Assembly: GCF_900177615.1 (NCBI RefSeq)
Contig: NZ_FXAP01000001.1
Span: forward strand, 440,825-504,824
Length of the DNA: 64,000 nucleotides
From: Plantibacter flavus
Lineage (GTDB): Bacteria > Actinomycetota > Actinomycetes > Actinomycetales > Microbacteriaceae
Direction: 5' to 3'
Shown here piece after piece: positions 51,638 to 60,711 of this stretch (positions are counted from its first letter, which is position 1; each line of letters starts with the position of its first letter). A model generated the notes under the pieces. The model saw only the letters and a program-made list of their open reading frames with translations. It searched no databases and was not told where the DNA came from. The translations under genes were made by a program, and so were the position numbers.

Positions 51638-52522
51638 ATGTACCGCGCCATCGCCAGGAACAAGCTCAACACGGCCCTGATCTTCGTCGTCTTCCTCGTC
51701 ATCATCGGTGGCCTCGGTTGGCTCGCGGGATATCTCTACCAGAACCTCACGATCACGATCGTGGTGCTCGTCGTGGCCGTCGTCTACGCGGTGATCCAGT
51801 ATTTCTTCGCCGGGCGGCAGGCCATCGCGATGACGGGCGCGCAGCGCATCGAGCTGGCCGACAACCCGAGGCTGTACCGCATCGTCGAGAACCTCGCGAT
51901 CACGACCGGGACGCCGATGCCCGAGGTCTACCTCATTGCCGACCCGGCGCCCAACGCGTTCGCGACGGGTCGCGATCCCCAGCACGCGATGGTGGCCGCG
52001 ACGACCGGCCTCCTCGAGATCCTCAACGACGCCGAGCTGGAGGGCGTCATGGCCCACGAACTCGGTCACGTCCGCAACTACGACATCCGCGTGTCCATGG
52101 TCGTCTTCGGCCTCGTCGTCGCGATCGGGTTCCTCTCCGACATGCTCCTCCGGATGACGATCTGGGGAGGCGGCAACCGGAACAACAACAACGGCGGCAA
52201 CCCCGTCATGCTGATCATCGGCATCGTGGCGATGCTCGTGGCACCGCTGCTCGCGACGCTCGTCCAGCTCTCCATCTCACGGCAGCGCGAGTATCTCGCC
52301 GATGCGACGGGCGCCCTCACGACCCGTCACCCGGAAGCGCTCGCGAGCGCCCTGGGGAAGCTCGCCGCCTACGGTCGACCGATGGCGAAGCAGAACTCGT
52401 CCATGGCGCACCTCTGGATCTCCGACCCGTTGAAGCCCGGTGCGGTCGCACGCTTGTTCAGCACCCACCCGCCGCTCGTCGAACGGATCAAGCGCCTGAG
52501 CGCCATCGGCGGCGGCTTCTAG
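51638..52522 (+). CDS. htpX: HtpX-type membrane zinc metalloprotease (M48)
   Basis: This 294-residue protein has four hydrophobic segments. The zinc motif is H140-ELGH (140-144) after the second pair, and the third ligand Glu is in SRQREYLADA. HtpX degrades damaged membrane proteins from the cytoplasmic side. A central Asn-rich loop (NRNNNNGG) lies between helices 3 and 4. It lies just downstream of lemA, with which it may act. A strong terminator follows. Confidence 0.93.
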   Translation: MYRAIARNKLNTALIFVVFLVIIGGLGWLAGYLYQNLTITIVVLVVAVVYAVIQYFFAGRQAIAMTGAQRIELADNPRLYRIVENLAITTGTPMPEVYLIADPAPNAFATGRDPQHAMVAATTGLLEILNDAELEGVMAHELGHVRNYDIRVSMVVFGLVVAIGFLSDMLLRMTIWGGGNRNNNNGGNPVMLIIGIVAMLVAPLLATLVQLSISRQREYLADATGALTTRHPEALASALGKLAAYGRPMAKQNSSMAHLWISDPLKPGAVARLFSTHPPLVERIKRLSAIGGGF

Positions 52523-52549
52523 GCGCGGGCCTCCCGGTCCCGGACACAC

Positions 52550-52583
52550 GAATGGGGCGGCACCCGGAGGTGCCGCCCCATTC
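52550..52583. terminator. Bidirectional terminator after htpX
   Basis: A perfect 15-bp stem (GAATGGGGCGGCACC at 52550-52564 with 52569-52583) and the tetraloop CGGA lie between convergent genes. Confidence 0.93.
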
Positions 52584-52602
52584 GGCGTTCAGGCGAGAGC
52601 CG

Positions 52603-54066
52603 TTACTCGGTCTGCTCGTCGGAGTCGAACGTCACCGTGACCTTGTCGTCGGCGTCGATCGTGATCTTGCCGGGGAAGTTCAGGTACGTGTCCCACACCT
52701 GCTGACCCGCCACGGCGCTGCCGTACCAGGAGGCGTCGAACGAACCGTCGATGCGGCCATCCGAGGTGTAGAAGTACGAACCGCTCTCGTCGACCTCGAC
52801 GGTCGGGGGAGAGGTGAGCGTCCAGGTCACCGGGCCGACACTCGTGAACTGCTTCTGCTGCCAGTCCGGCATGACGCCACAGGTGGTGTCGAGCGTGGTG
52901 GCGTCGAGGCACTTCTCGATCATCGCGACGACCTGCTTCGTGACCTCGGTCGTGAGCGCCTCGGTGGCGGTCACGTCGATGTCGATGAAGGCCGAACCCT
53001 CGCCGGCGCTGTACGAGCTCAGCGTGATGGTCTGGGCATCGCCCTGCAGGAACTTGCTCTCCGGCGGAGCGACCGTGTAGATGGCCGGGTAGGCGAACAG
53101 GCTCTCGTCGGAGGCGCCGTCGAAGTTGACGCCGTTGACGCTGAACGCCGTGCCACCGAGACCGGTGTAGACGTTGATGCTGCCGACGAGGGAGCTGGCG
53201 AGCTTCCACTGGTCGAAGAACAGGAACTGCTTGCCTTCGCTCTCGAGCGTGACCGAGTCCTCGTACTTCTTGCCACCGAGCTCGTACGTGACCTGCACGC
53301 GTGCCTCGCCGTTGCGGTTGTAGACCCGGCCGACCTCAGGGTTCTTGATGCGCTCGTCGGCGCCCTTCAGGACCTCGTTGGTGAGCAGTGCGGTCGGCTT
53401 CACGGCGGCCGGAGCCTCGGCTTCGGCGTCCGCATCCGGATCGGCCGACGCGGACGGGTCCGGGGTCGCCTCGGGCTCTGCGGACTCGTCGTCCGTGCTG
53501 CCGACGATCGAGGGGTCCGGCGCGACGAGGCTCGTCGCGAGCTTCGCGTCACCGGCAGCGATGGCCTTGAGGTATTCCTCGACCTTCGCCTGCGGGCCGA
53601 ACGCCGTGGTGTTCAGCACGCCGATGGTGATGGCGGCGGCGGCGATGAGCACGAGTGCGCCACCGGCGATCGACGACCACAGGATGATCCGCTTCTTCTG
53701 CTTCGGATCCATCGGCTGCTTCGGAGCGCCGGTCGCGTAGGGGTTCTGCGCCGTCGCGTACTGGCCGTTGGGCTGCTGGCCCTGCTGGTACGGGTTCTGG
53801 GCGCCGGGCTGCTGACCTGGCTGCTGACCGTAGGGAGCCGGCGGTGCCTGGTTCGGCGTCTGCTGTTGTCCGGACTGGTACGGGTTCGGCGTCTGCTGCT
53901 GTCCGGACTGGTACGGGTTCGGCGTCTGCTGCTGTCCGGACTGGTACGGGTTGGGCTGCTGCTGACCCTGCTGGTACGAGGGCTGGTCGCCCTGGGACGG
54001 CTGGTTCTGCTGTTCGCCCGGGTTCTGTCGGCCTGGTTGCTGTGGTGTGGTGTCGTCGTTGCTCAT
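52603..54066 (-). CDS. Single-pass membrane protein with a Gln/Pro-rich cytoplasmic tail and extracellular domain
   Basis: This 487-residue protein has an N-terminal region (1-115) of Gln, Pro, Asn, Tyr and Gly including three copies of NPYQSGQQQTP. A basic stop (DPKQKKR) and one membrane helix (about 127-148, IILWSSIAGGALVLIAAAAI) follow. The outside part starts with a DUF4878-like helical segment (KVEEYLKAIAAGDAKLATSLV), then an acidic Ala/Asp linker, and ends with beta-rich repeats. It resembles actinobacterial proteins annotated as DUF4878/lipoprotein-like, with unknown function. ATG 54066 follows GGGGA; the much longer upstream reading frame is antisense to the glycosylase gene's frame and was rejected. 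Confidence 0.78.
   Translation of the reverse strand: MSNDDTTPQQPGRQNPGEQQNQPSQGDQPSYQQGQQQPNPYQSGQQQTPNPYQSGQQQTPNPYQSGQQQTPNQAPPAPYGQQPGQQPGAQNPYQQGQQPNGQYATAQNPYATGAPKQPMDPKQKKRIILWSSIAGGALVLIAAAAITIGVLNTTAFGPQAKVEEYLKAIAAGDAKLATSLVAPDPSIVGSTDDESAEPEATPDPSASADPDADAEAEAPAAVKPTALLTNEVLKGADERIKNPEVGRVYNRNGEARVQVTYELGGKKYEDSVTLESEGKQFLFFDQWKLASSLVGSINVYTGLGGTAFSVNGVNFDGASDESLFAYPAIYTVAPPESKFLQGDAQTITLSSYSAGEGSAFIDIDVTATEALTTEVTKQVVAMIEKCLDATTLDTTCGVMPDWQQKQFTSVGPVTWTLTSPPTVEVDESGSYFYTSDGRIDGSFDASWYGSAVAGQQVWDTYLNFPGKITIDADDKVTVTFDSDEQTE
53852..53950 (-). repeat. Three 33-bp tandem repeats in the membrane protein gene
   Basis: Three consecutive 33-bp units (differing by one base) each encode NPYQSGQQQTP in the cytoplasmic tail. 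The near-identity at DNA level suggests recent duplication or gene conversion. Confidence 0.9.
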
Positions 54067-54110
54067 GGGCGGGTTCCCCTCGTTTCGGACCATGAAGGTG
54101 CCCACCAATC

Positions 54111-55451
54111 CTATAGTTGTTGTGTATCTCCTGAGAGTGATTGTGCTGGCTGAGCATGGGGAGTAGTGCCCATGTCCGGAGCGGGAGGAAGCGGGAGGAG
54201 CCGGGTGCCGACGGCGTGCGCCAACGGTGCCGCCAGTGTCCCGCGGCCGACGACGACCACCGCGTCGAGTCCCTGCCAGCGGGCCGCCTGCTCGAGGAGC
54301 TCCGCCAGGCGTCCCGCGATCGCGTCGTCGGCGACGGGACGAAGCCCTCTGGCGACGGCATCCTGGTGTCCACGCTCGAACCAGGCGGACTGGACCCGCA
54401 GGACCCCGGCCTGGCGGTCGCTCTTCAGATCGACGCGCGCGACGATCTCCCCGTCGATGAGGACCGGTAGCACGTAGTAGCCGTAGACGCGCTTGGGCTC
54501 CGGCGTGTAGATCTCGATCCGGTAGTGGAGTCCGAACATGCGGAGGGCGCGTTCGCGGAACCAGACGACGGGGTCGAACGGGCTGAGCAGCGCGGCCCCC
54601 TCGATCCGCCGCGGCCGTCGGGCGTCGCGGTGCAGCCACGCTTCGTGCGGCCCACCGCGTCGGTCCCAGCCGGCCACGGTCACAGGTTCGAGGACACCGG
54701 CGTCCACGAGCTCGTCGACCGCTCGACGGACGGCGGTCTGCGGCTTGATCCGGAAGTAGTCGGCCAGGTCGGCGACGGTCGCGACGCCGTGCGCTGCCGC
54801 GGCCTGCTCGACGAGCGCACGGATCGCGTCGGGTCGGGCGACGTCGAGGTCGAGGAGGTCATGCGGCAGCACGTGCTCGGCCAGCGCGTACCGGCGTTCG
54901 AACCGGTCGCGACCGGCCGTGACCACCTCGCCGTAGAGGAACAGGACCTCCAACGCCCGCTTCACATCGGACCATCCCCACCAGGGTCCGCGGCGGACGT
55001 TCGCATCGTGTTCGATCTCGCTCGCCTTCAGCGGCCCCTCGACGCGCAGGAGCGCTCGCACCCAGTCCAACATCTCCGTGTTCTGGCTCGCCCAGGTGGT
55101 CTCGTCGCCGGCATGCTTCGCGCGGTGCGCGTCCATCCGCCACCGGAACAACGGCCACGAGTCGCGCGGGATGAAGGCCGCCTCGTGCGCCCAGTACTCG
55201 AGGTAGGGCGCGTCGGCTCCGAGGGTGAGCCGATCGAGCAGCGTCTTGTCGTACCCGCCGAGCCTCGCGAACAGCGGCAGGTAGTGACTGCGCTCGAACA
55301 CGTTGACGGAGTCGATCTGCAGGAGACCCAGGTGATCGATCGTCGAGCGCAGGGTGCGGGTACCCGCCGGGGTCGTGCGTTGCGGGGCGCCGAACCCTTG
55401 CGCACCGAGCGCGATCCGTCGGGCGAGGGCGGGGGAGAGGGAAGCGGACAC
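54111..55451 (-). CDS. YcaQ/AlkZ-family winged-helix DNA glycosylase
   Basis: This 446-residue protein belongs to the HTH_42 (YcaQ/AlkZ) family, which excises alkylated bases and unhooks interstrand crosslinks. The catalytic motif QxD is seen in LLQIDSVNVFERSHYLPLFARLG (about 43-65), followed by the conserved WAHEAAFIP and the tandem winged-helix region. The GTG start has TAGCGT 6 nt upstream (55458-55463 on the complement), predicting a leaderless mRNA. It is divergent from the AI-2E transporter. Whether it is a crosslink (YcaQ) or antibiotic-adduct (AlkZ) enzyme cannot be told. Confidence 0.87.
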   Translation of the reverse strand: MSASLSPALARRIALGAQGFGAPQRTTPAGTRTLRSTIDHLGLLQIDSVNVFERSHYLPLFARLGGYDKTLLDRLTLGADAPYLEYWAHEAAFIPRDSWPLFRWRMDAHRAKHAGDETTWASQNTEMLDWVRALLRVEGPLKASEIEHDANVRRGPWWGWSDVKRALEVLFLYGEVVTAGRDRFERRYALAEHVLPHDLLDLDVARPDAIRALVEQAAAAHGVATVADLADYFRIKPQTAVRRAVDELVDAGVLEPVTVAGWDRRGGPHEAWLHRDARRPRRIEGAALLSPFDPVVWFRERALRMFGLHYRIEIYTPEPKRVYGYYVLPVLIDGEIVARVDLKSDRQAGVLRVQSAWFERGHQDAVARGLRPVADDAIAGRLAELLEQAARWQGLDAVVVVGRGTLAAPLAHAVGTRLLPLPPAPDMGTTPHAQPAQSLSGDTQQL

Positions 55452-55561
55452 GGCCCGACGCTAGCACCGGGGTCGGACACCCGCCGCGCACCGGCGGAAG
55501 CACCGCCGCCCACTGGTATCCGCATGCACTCACCGGCATGTGCCAGCCCTACACTTGAGCA

Positions 55562-56884
55562 ATGGCGGACGACACTCCGAAGACCTGGTGGGGACGCTTC
55601 CTCCCCGAAGCGGCATCGCCCGTGCGCGAACCAGACCTGAGCGGGTCGAGCAGCGTCCCGCGCGGCATGCGCGTGGCCGCAGCGTGGTCCTGGCGGATCC
55701 TGCTGGTGGCCGCGGTCGTCGCGCTGCTCGTCTTCCTCGTCGTGCAGCTCCGCCTCATCGTGATCCCGCTGCTCATCGCCGTCCTCGTCTCCGCGCTGCT
55801 GAAGCCCGTCGTCGACGTCCTCGTGCGTCACCGCTGGCCGAAGGGCCTCGCCATCGCGCTCGCGATGGTCGGCACGCTCTCCGTGGTGAGCGGACTCATC
55901 TTCCTCGCGATCTCGCAGATCACCTCGCAGTTCGCCTCCGTGCAGGCCCGCACCATGACCGCCTACGGCGACTTCAAGGCCTTCCTGCTCGCCAGCCCGT
56001 TGCACGTGACCGAGACACAGCTCAACGACTTCATCGCCCAGGCGTTCGACTCGCTCCAGCAGGACAGCCAGGTCCTGCTCTCGGGCGCCCTGTCGATCGG
56101 TTCGACGCTCGGCCATGTCGCGACGGGCGTCTTCCTGACGCTCTTCTGTCTGCTGTTCATGCTCATCGACGGTCGGACGATCTGGCGTTGGACGGTGCGC
56201 GTCTTCCCGCAGCGGGCACGCCCCGCTGTCGACAGCGCCGGTCGTGCAGGCTGGCGGACGCTCGGCAACTACGTCCGCACGCAGATCCTCGTGGCCTCGA
56301 TCGACGCGGTCGGTATCGGACTCGGCGCGTTCTTCCTCGGCGTCCCGCTCGCGATCCCGGTGGCCGTGCTCGTCTTCCTTGGCTCGTTCGTGCCGATCGT
56401 CGGCGCCGTGGTGACCGGCGCCGTGGCCGTCTTCCTCGCGCTCGTCTACAACGGTCCGGTCATCGCGCTGCTCATGCTCGGCGTCGTGCTCCTCGTCCAG
56501 CAGCTCGAGGGCCACGTCCTGCAGCCGCTCATCATGGGTACGGCCGTCAAGGTCCACCCGCTCGCCGTCGTCCTCGCCGTCGCAGGAGGCACGCTCGTCG
56601 CCGGCATCCCCGGCGCCCTGTTCGCGGTGCCCGTGGTGGCCGTGATCAACGTGATGGTCCACACCATCGCCAGCGGTACGTGGCGGACCGGCGGCAGTGC
56701 TCCGCCGGAGCCGGGCGCCGACGGTGCCATCTGGCAGACCGTCCCGAGTCCCAGGCGAATCCGTCCGGGCTCCCGCTCGTCCCACGAGCCGCAGGATCGC
56801 CCAGGCGATCAGGAGCCCCAGCACCCCAGCGAAGACCTCCGAGAGACCTCGTCCCCAGAAAGTCCAGGACCCCGCACACCATGA
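55562..56884 (+). CDS. AI-2E family transporter
   Basis: This 440-residue protein has the eight-helix layout of the AI-2 exporter/UPF0118 family: two helices (about 43-100), a long periplasmic-type segment, then five or six helices including the conserved FVPIVGAVVTGAVAV and QQLEGHVLQPLIMG (about 310-325). Members export small signals or ions, and the substrate is rarely known. A TACACT box lies exactly 6 nt before the ATG (55550-55555). The C-terminal 55 residues are Pro/Ser/Arg-rich. ATGA overlap with the threonine ammonia-lyase gene. Confidence 0.9.
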   Translation: MADDTPKTWWGRFLPEAASPVREPDLSGSSSVPRGMRVAAAWSWRILLVAAVVALLVFLVVQLRLIVIPLLIAVLVSALLKPVVDVLVRHRWPKGLAIALAMVGTLSVVSGLIFLAISQITSQFASVQARTMTAYGDFKAFLLASPLHVTETQLNDFIAQAFDSLQQDSQVLLSGALSIGSTLGHVATGVFLTLFCLLFMLIDGRTIWRWTVRVFPQRARPAVDSAGRAGWRTLGNYVRTQILVASIDAVGIGLGAFFLGVPLAIPVAVLVFLGSFVPIVGAVVTGAVAVFLALVYNGPVIALLMLGVVLLVQQLEGHVLQPLIMGTAVKVHPLAVVLAVAGGTLVAGIPGALFAVPVVAVINVMVHTIASGTWRTGGSAPPEPGADGAIWQTVPSPRRIRPGSRSSHEPQDRPGDQEPQHPSEDLRETSSPESPGPRTP

Positions 56885-58137
56885 CCGATTCAACGACCAC
56901 CACACCCGTGTTCCCCGGCCCGTCGCTCGCCGCGTTCGAGCGGGCCAGGGACACCCTCGTCGGCACCGTCCAGCGCACGCCGATGGAGAGCTCCCGCTAC
57001 CTCGCCGACGTCCTCGGCGTGCCCGTGCACCTCAAGTGCGAGAACCTCCAGCGCACCGGCTCCTACAAGATCCGCGGCGCGTACAACCGCATGTCCAGCC
57101 TGACCCCTGAGGAGCGGGCGCGCGGCGTCGTCGCCGCCTCAGCGGGCAACCACGCGCAGGGTGTCGCCTTCGCCGCCCGCGAGCTCGGCATCACCGCGAC
57201 CATCTTCATGCCGGTCGGCGTCCCGCTCCCGAAGCTCGCCGCCACGCGCGACTACGGAGCGCACGTCATCCTGCGCGGCCACACGGTGGCGGAACCGCTG
57301 ATCGCCGCCGCCGAGTTCGCCGCGGAGACCGGTGCCATCCTCATCCCGCCGTTCGACCATCCGGACGTCATCACCGGGCAGGGCACGCTCGGGCTCGAGA
57401 TCCTCGAGGAGGTCCCCGACGTCGAGACGGTCATCGTGCCGATCGGCGGCGGCGGGCTCATCTCGGGTGTCGCGGGTGTCATGAAGCAGCGCGCGGCCCT
57501 CGAAGGACGCACCATCCGCGTGATCGGCGTCCAGGCGGCGAACGCGGCCGCGTACCCGGCGTCGCTGGAAGCCGGAACCCCGACGACCATCACCGTGCAG
57601 CCGACCATCGCCGACGGCATCGCCGTTGCCCGTCCCGGTGAGCTCAACTTCGAGATGATCAGCGCCCTCGTCGACGAGGTCGTCACCGTCAGCGAAGACG
57701 ACCTCGCCCGGGCGATCGTGGTCCTCCTCGAGCGCGCCAAGCTCGTCGTCGAGCCTGCCGGTGCCGCCGGTGTCGCGGCGATCCTGGCCGGGAAGATCGA
57801 GCCGACCGGCACGACGGTCACCATCCTCTCCGGCGGCAACATCGATCCGCTCCTGCTGCAGCGGGTCGTCAGCCACGGCCTCGCGGCGTCGGACCGCTAC
57901 CTGACGCTGCGCATCCCGCTGCCCGACCGACCGGGCCAGCTCGCACGGACCGCGGAGCTCGTCGCGCAGGCCAATGCGAACGTCATCGAGGTGCTGCACA
58001 CCAGACACGGCCACGGCTTGCAGATCAGCGACGTCGAACTCGAGCTCAGCATCGAGACGCGCGGGCCAGACCACCGCGACCTCGTCGTGCAGACGCTCCG
58101 CGAAGCGGGGTACGACCCGCAGATCGTCGACGACTGA
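56881..58137 (+). CDS. ilvA: Threonine ammonia-lyase (threonine dehydratase)
   Basis: This 418-residue PLP enzyme converts threonine to 2-oxobutanoate, the first step of isoleucine synthesis. The PLP lysine is K63 in GSYKIRGAYNR, and the glycine-rich phosphate loop is GGGGLISG. A C-terminal ACT domain (about 340-418, LTLRIPLPDRPGQLAR) suggests allosteric control. The single ACT domain matches the shorter IlvA/TdcB-like form common in actinobacteria. The start is fixed by the ATGA overlap with the AI-2E gene; the long upstream frame is a shadow. Confidence 0.93.
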   Translation: MTDSTTTTPVFPGPSLAAFERARDTLVGTVQRTPMESSRYLADVLGVPVHLKCENLQRTGSYKIRGAYNRMSSLTPEERARGVVAASAGNHAQGVAFAARELGITATIFMPVGVPLPKLAATRDYGAHVILRGHTVAEPLIAAAEFAAETGAILIPPFDHPDVITGQGTLGLEILEEVPDVETVIVPIGGGGLISGVAGVMKQRAALEGRTIRVIGVQAANAAAYPASLEAGTPTTITVQPTIADGIAVARPGELNFEMISALVDEVVTVSEDDLARAIVVLLERAKLVVEPAGAAGVAAILAGKIEPTGTTVTILSGGNIDPLLLQRVVSHGLAASDRYLTLRIPLPDRPGQLARTAELVAQANANVIEVLHTRHGHGLQISDVELELSIETRGPDHRDLVVQTLREAGYDPQIVDD

Positions 58138-58154
58138 GCCGACTGACGGAACAC

Positions 58155-58187
58155 CGAAGGGCCCCACCGTGTCGGCGGGGCCCTTCG
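58155..58187. terminator. Bidirectional terminator between ilvA and greA
   Basis: A perfect 11-bp stem CGAAGGGCCCC (58155-58165) with 58177-58187 and an 11-nt loop between convergent genes. Confidence 0.88.
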
Positions 58188-58224
58188 TGCGTCAGGTCGG
58201 TCGCGATGGACGCGACCTACTGGA

Positions 58225-58716
58225 TCAGGAACCGGTGTAGGTCTCCACCGCGCTGATCGACACGGTGATCTCCTTGCCGTTCGGCGCTTCGTAGGTGGTC
58301 TTCTCGCCGATCTTCAGACCGAGGATGGCGGCGCCGAGGGGGCTGCCTTCGCTGTAGACGTCGAGGTCGGTGTTACCGGCGATCTCGCGGCTGCCGAGGA
58401 GGAACCGCTCCTCGCCGCCCGCGACGACGGCCGTGATGACGGTGCCGGACTCCACGACGCCGCTGGACTGGGGTGCCTCGCTCACCTTGGCGTCACGCAG
58501 CATCTGCGTGAGCGTCCGGATGCGGGCCTCCTGCTTGCCCTGCTCGTCCTTCGCGGCGTGGTAGCCGCCGTTCTCCTTGAGGTCGCCTTCTTCGCGAGCC
58601 GCTTCGATGCGCTTGGCGATCTCCTCGCGGCCCGTCGTGCTGAGGTGCTCGAGTTCCGCCTGCAGCCGGTCGAAGGCCTGCTGGGTGAGGAACGTCTCCT
58701 GGATCTGCTCGGACAC
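58225..58716 (-). CDS. greA: Transcription elongation factor GreA
   Basis: This 163-residue protein has an N-terminal coiled-coil finger (about 8-80) whose acidic tip is EEGDLKENGGYHAAKDEQG, used to stimulate transcript cleavage in backtracked RNA polymerase. The C-terminal FKBP-like domain is LGSREIAGNTDLDVYSEGSPLGAAILG. The GTG at 58716 has AGGAG upstream; longer starts lack this. It is first in the block greA-DUF4307-mca. Confidence 0.96.
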   Translation of the reverse strand: MSEQIQETFLTQQAFDRLQAELEHLSTTGREEIAKRIEAAREEGDLKENGGYHAAKDEQGKQEARIRTLTQMLRDAKVSEAPQSSGVVESGTVITAVVAGGEERFLLGSREIAGNTDLDVYSEGSPLGAAILGLKIGEKTTYEAPNGKEITVSISAVETYTGS

Positions 58717-58777
58717 GATGGAACTCCTTTGCATGGTGGGTCCGCACACGACGGCCGAAACGCCCGTCATATGCCAG

Positions 58778-58802
58778 ACGCCCCGGCGGAATGCCGGGGC
58801 GT
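58778..58802 (-). terminator. Hairpin between DUF4307 gene and greA
   Basis: A perfect 10-bp stem ACGCCCCGGC (58778-58787) with 58793-58802 and a 5-nt loop lies downstream of the DUF4307 gene, separating it from greA on the same strand. Confidence 0.8.
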
Positions 58803-58872
58803 ATGAAGTACTGCCTTCGAGTATCGCACGATCGGCGCGGGAGTGCGGTGCACGCGCCGACGCCGTCGCGGG

Positions 58873-59307
58873 TCAGGAGCGGCGCTCAACCACCCAACAG
58901 GTGTCGACGACGCCGGTGTTACTGAGCTCCGTGGTGCGGACGCTCTCCGTGAAGGTGCGGGTACGCAGCTCGGACGGCGGCAGTTCGACGACCTTCCATC
59001 CGACGACCGCGAACTGCTCGTTGAGCGCCTGGACCGAGCAGGCCATGGGGGTGTCCTGCGGACCGGTGACCTCGAAGGAGACGCTGACCATCGTGTCGTC
59101 GACGATCTCGTGCGCCGTGTTGCGCGATTCGATGCTCGGCCGACTGCCGTCGAGACCGGCCCACACGACCCACGCGACGAAGACGACGGCGAACGCTGCG
59201 GCGGCCAGCCAGATCAGGCGGCGGTCGCGGGCACGGTTGCCAGGGGTGCGTCCGTATCGCGCCGCGATGGCGTCCTGAGGGCCGGCATCCTGCAGGGGAG
59301 AGGTCAC
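58873..59307 (-). CDS. DUF4307 family membrane protein
   Basis: This 144-residue protein has a basic N-terminus with RYGRTPGNRARDRR, one membrane helix (about 31-50) and an extracytoplasmic beta domain with VSVSFEVTGPQDTPMACSV and a C-terminal CWVVERR. It belongs to DUF4307, found beside greA and mca in actinobacteria (M. tuberculosis Rv1081c is the counterpart). The function is unknown. GTG start at 59307 with GGAG upstream; the longer frame to 60186 is antisense to mca. Confidence 0.88.
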   Translation of the reverse strand: MTSPLQDAGPQDAIAARYGRTPGNRARDRRLIWLAAAAFAVVFVAWVVWAGLDGSRPSIESRNTAHEIVDDTMVSVSFEVTGPQDTPMACSVQALNEQFAVVGWKVVELPPSELRTRTFTESVRTTELSNTGVVDTCWVVERRS

Positions 59308-59475
59308 GTCACGGGCTCCGGTTCGAACGGTTAAGCTGGACCAGGAGTGCGAGACGCCTCGAGGTCGACACCTCAAGCGTATTGCCTCTTCCTGGATGCG
59401 GAGTCCCGACCGCGTCGTCACGTCACGAGTCGCGAAGCGGTCGGCTCGCGCAGACCAGCCGGAAGGCGGAGCACC

Positions 59476-60351
59476 ATGACCATGAGACTGCTCGCCGTGC
59501 ACGCGCACCCCGACGACGAGTCGAGCAAGGGGGCGGCGACCCTCGCGCACTACCGGAGCCTCGGCGCCGAGGTCATGGTCGTCAGCTGCACGGGTGGTGA
59601 ACGCGGCGACCTCCAGAACCCCGGACTCGCCGACGTCGCGATGATCGAGCGCGACCTCCCCGGCTACCGTCGCCTCGAGATGGCCGCGGCGCAGGAGATC
59701 CTCGACATCGAGCACCGGTGGCTCGGCTACCAGGACAGCGGGATGGCCCGCGATGACGGCACGGTCCCACCCGCGAGCTTCGCCGACATCCCCCTCGAAG
59801 TCTCGACCGGTGTGCTCGTGCGCATCGTCCGCTCCTTCCGACCGCAGGTCATCATCACCTACGACGAGAACGGGGGCTACCCGCACCCCGACCACATCCG
59901 GTGCCACGAGGTGAGCGTCGCCGCGTTCGAAGCGGCAGCCGATCCCAAGCGCTATCCAGAAGCGGGCGACCCCTGGCGCGTCGACAAGCTGTACTACGAC
60001 CGCTCGTTCAGCCCCGCCCGGCTCGAGGCCGTGTACGCCTACCTGCTGGAGCACCACCCCGACGACCCGGCGGTCGAGCGACTGGCCGAGATGCGCGAGT
60101 GGATGGCCGGCCGGCCGGATCTCGCGACGACGCACGTGCGCGTCGGCGACTTCTTCGAGGCGCGCGACGCCGCGCTCCGGGCGCACGGCAGCCAGGTGCC
60201 GCCAGACTCACCGTTCTTCTTCTGGCCCAACGACGTCCTCCGTGCCGCATGGCCGTTCGAGGACTACCAACTGGTCACGTCGCACGTCGCGTCGACCACC
60301 CCAGAGTCGGAGCTGTTCGACGGCATCGACACCAGCGAAGGAAGCGCATGA
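59476..60351 (+). CDS. mca: Mycothiol S-conjugate amidase
   Basis: This 291-residue zinc amidase of the PIG-L/LmbE family has VHAHPDDESSKG (8-19; H11, D13 and D14 for zinc and catalysis) and the later zinc His in YPHPDHIRCHEV (about 140). The length and the C-terminal PFFFWPNDVLRAAWPFEDYQLV agree with Mca rather than the MshB deacetylase. Mca cleaves mycothiol-toxin conjugates, so the host uses mycothiol. GGCGGAGC lies upstream of the ATG. ATGA overlap with the next small gene. Confidence 0.94.
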   Translation: MTMRLLAVHAHPDDESSKGAATLAHYRSLGAEVMVVSCTGGERGDLQNPGLADVAMIERDLPGYRRLEMAAAQEILDIEHRWLGYQDSGMARDDGTVPPASFADIPLEVSTGVLVRIVRSFRPQVIITYDENGGYPHPDHIRCHEVSVAAFEAAADPKRYPEAGDPWRVDKLYYDRSFSPARLEAVYAYLLEHHPDDPAVERLAEMREWMAGRPDLATTHVRVGDFFEARDAALRAHGSQVPPDSPFFFWPNDVLRAAWPFEDYQLVTSHVASTTPESELFDGIDTSEGSA

Positions 60352-60671
60352 TGCACCACCTGTTCACCGAGGTCCTGTTGGCGGTCACGCCGTCGCCGTC
60401 GCCCTCGCCGGCGTTCGATGAGAACCAGGTGACGCCGGGACCGTGGGGCTTCGTGATCACCTTCGCCATCGCCGGCGTCGTCGTGTTCCTCGTCATCGAC
60501 ATGGTGCGTCGTGTGCGCCGGGTCAACTACCGCGCGGAGATCGACGAGCGGCTCCAGGCCGAGGTCGCCGAGCGGGCAGCTGCGGACCGTGCGGGGAGCG
60601 ACACCGGTGAGGCGGGCCCCGCAGGCGTCGAGGACGACTCTCGTCCGCCGTCGGACCAGTCGGCCCGCTGA
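60348..60671 (+). CDS. Small single-pass membrane protein adjacent to mca
   Basis: This 107-residue protein has a Pro/Ser stretch, one membrane helix (about 34-53, GFVITFAIAGVVVFLVIDMV) and a basic then acidic cytoplasmic tail. The start overlaps the mca stop (ATGA at 60348); ATG 60351 is also possible. A similar small protein follows mca in mycobacteria (Rv1083), so it belongs to the conserved block. The function is unknown. Confidence 0.85.
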   Translation: MMHHLFTEVLLAVTPSPSPSPAFDENQVTPGPWGFVITFAIAGVVVFLVIDMVRRVRRVNYRAEIDERLQAEVAERAAADRAGSDTGEAGPAGVEDDSRPPSDQSAR

Positions 60672-60711
60672 CACCAGCACCGCGACGCGTCGCGCGGCAA
60701 GCCGCCGGTCG

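Noticed and set aside
53852-53950. Possible CRISPR array
   Set aside because: The repeats are adjacent without spacers, in frame, and encode a peptide repeat.
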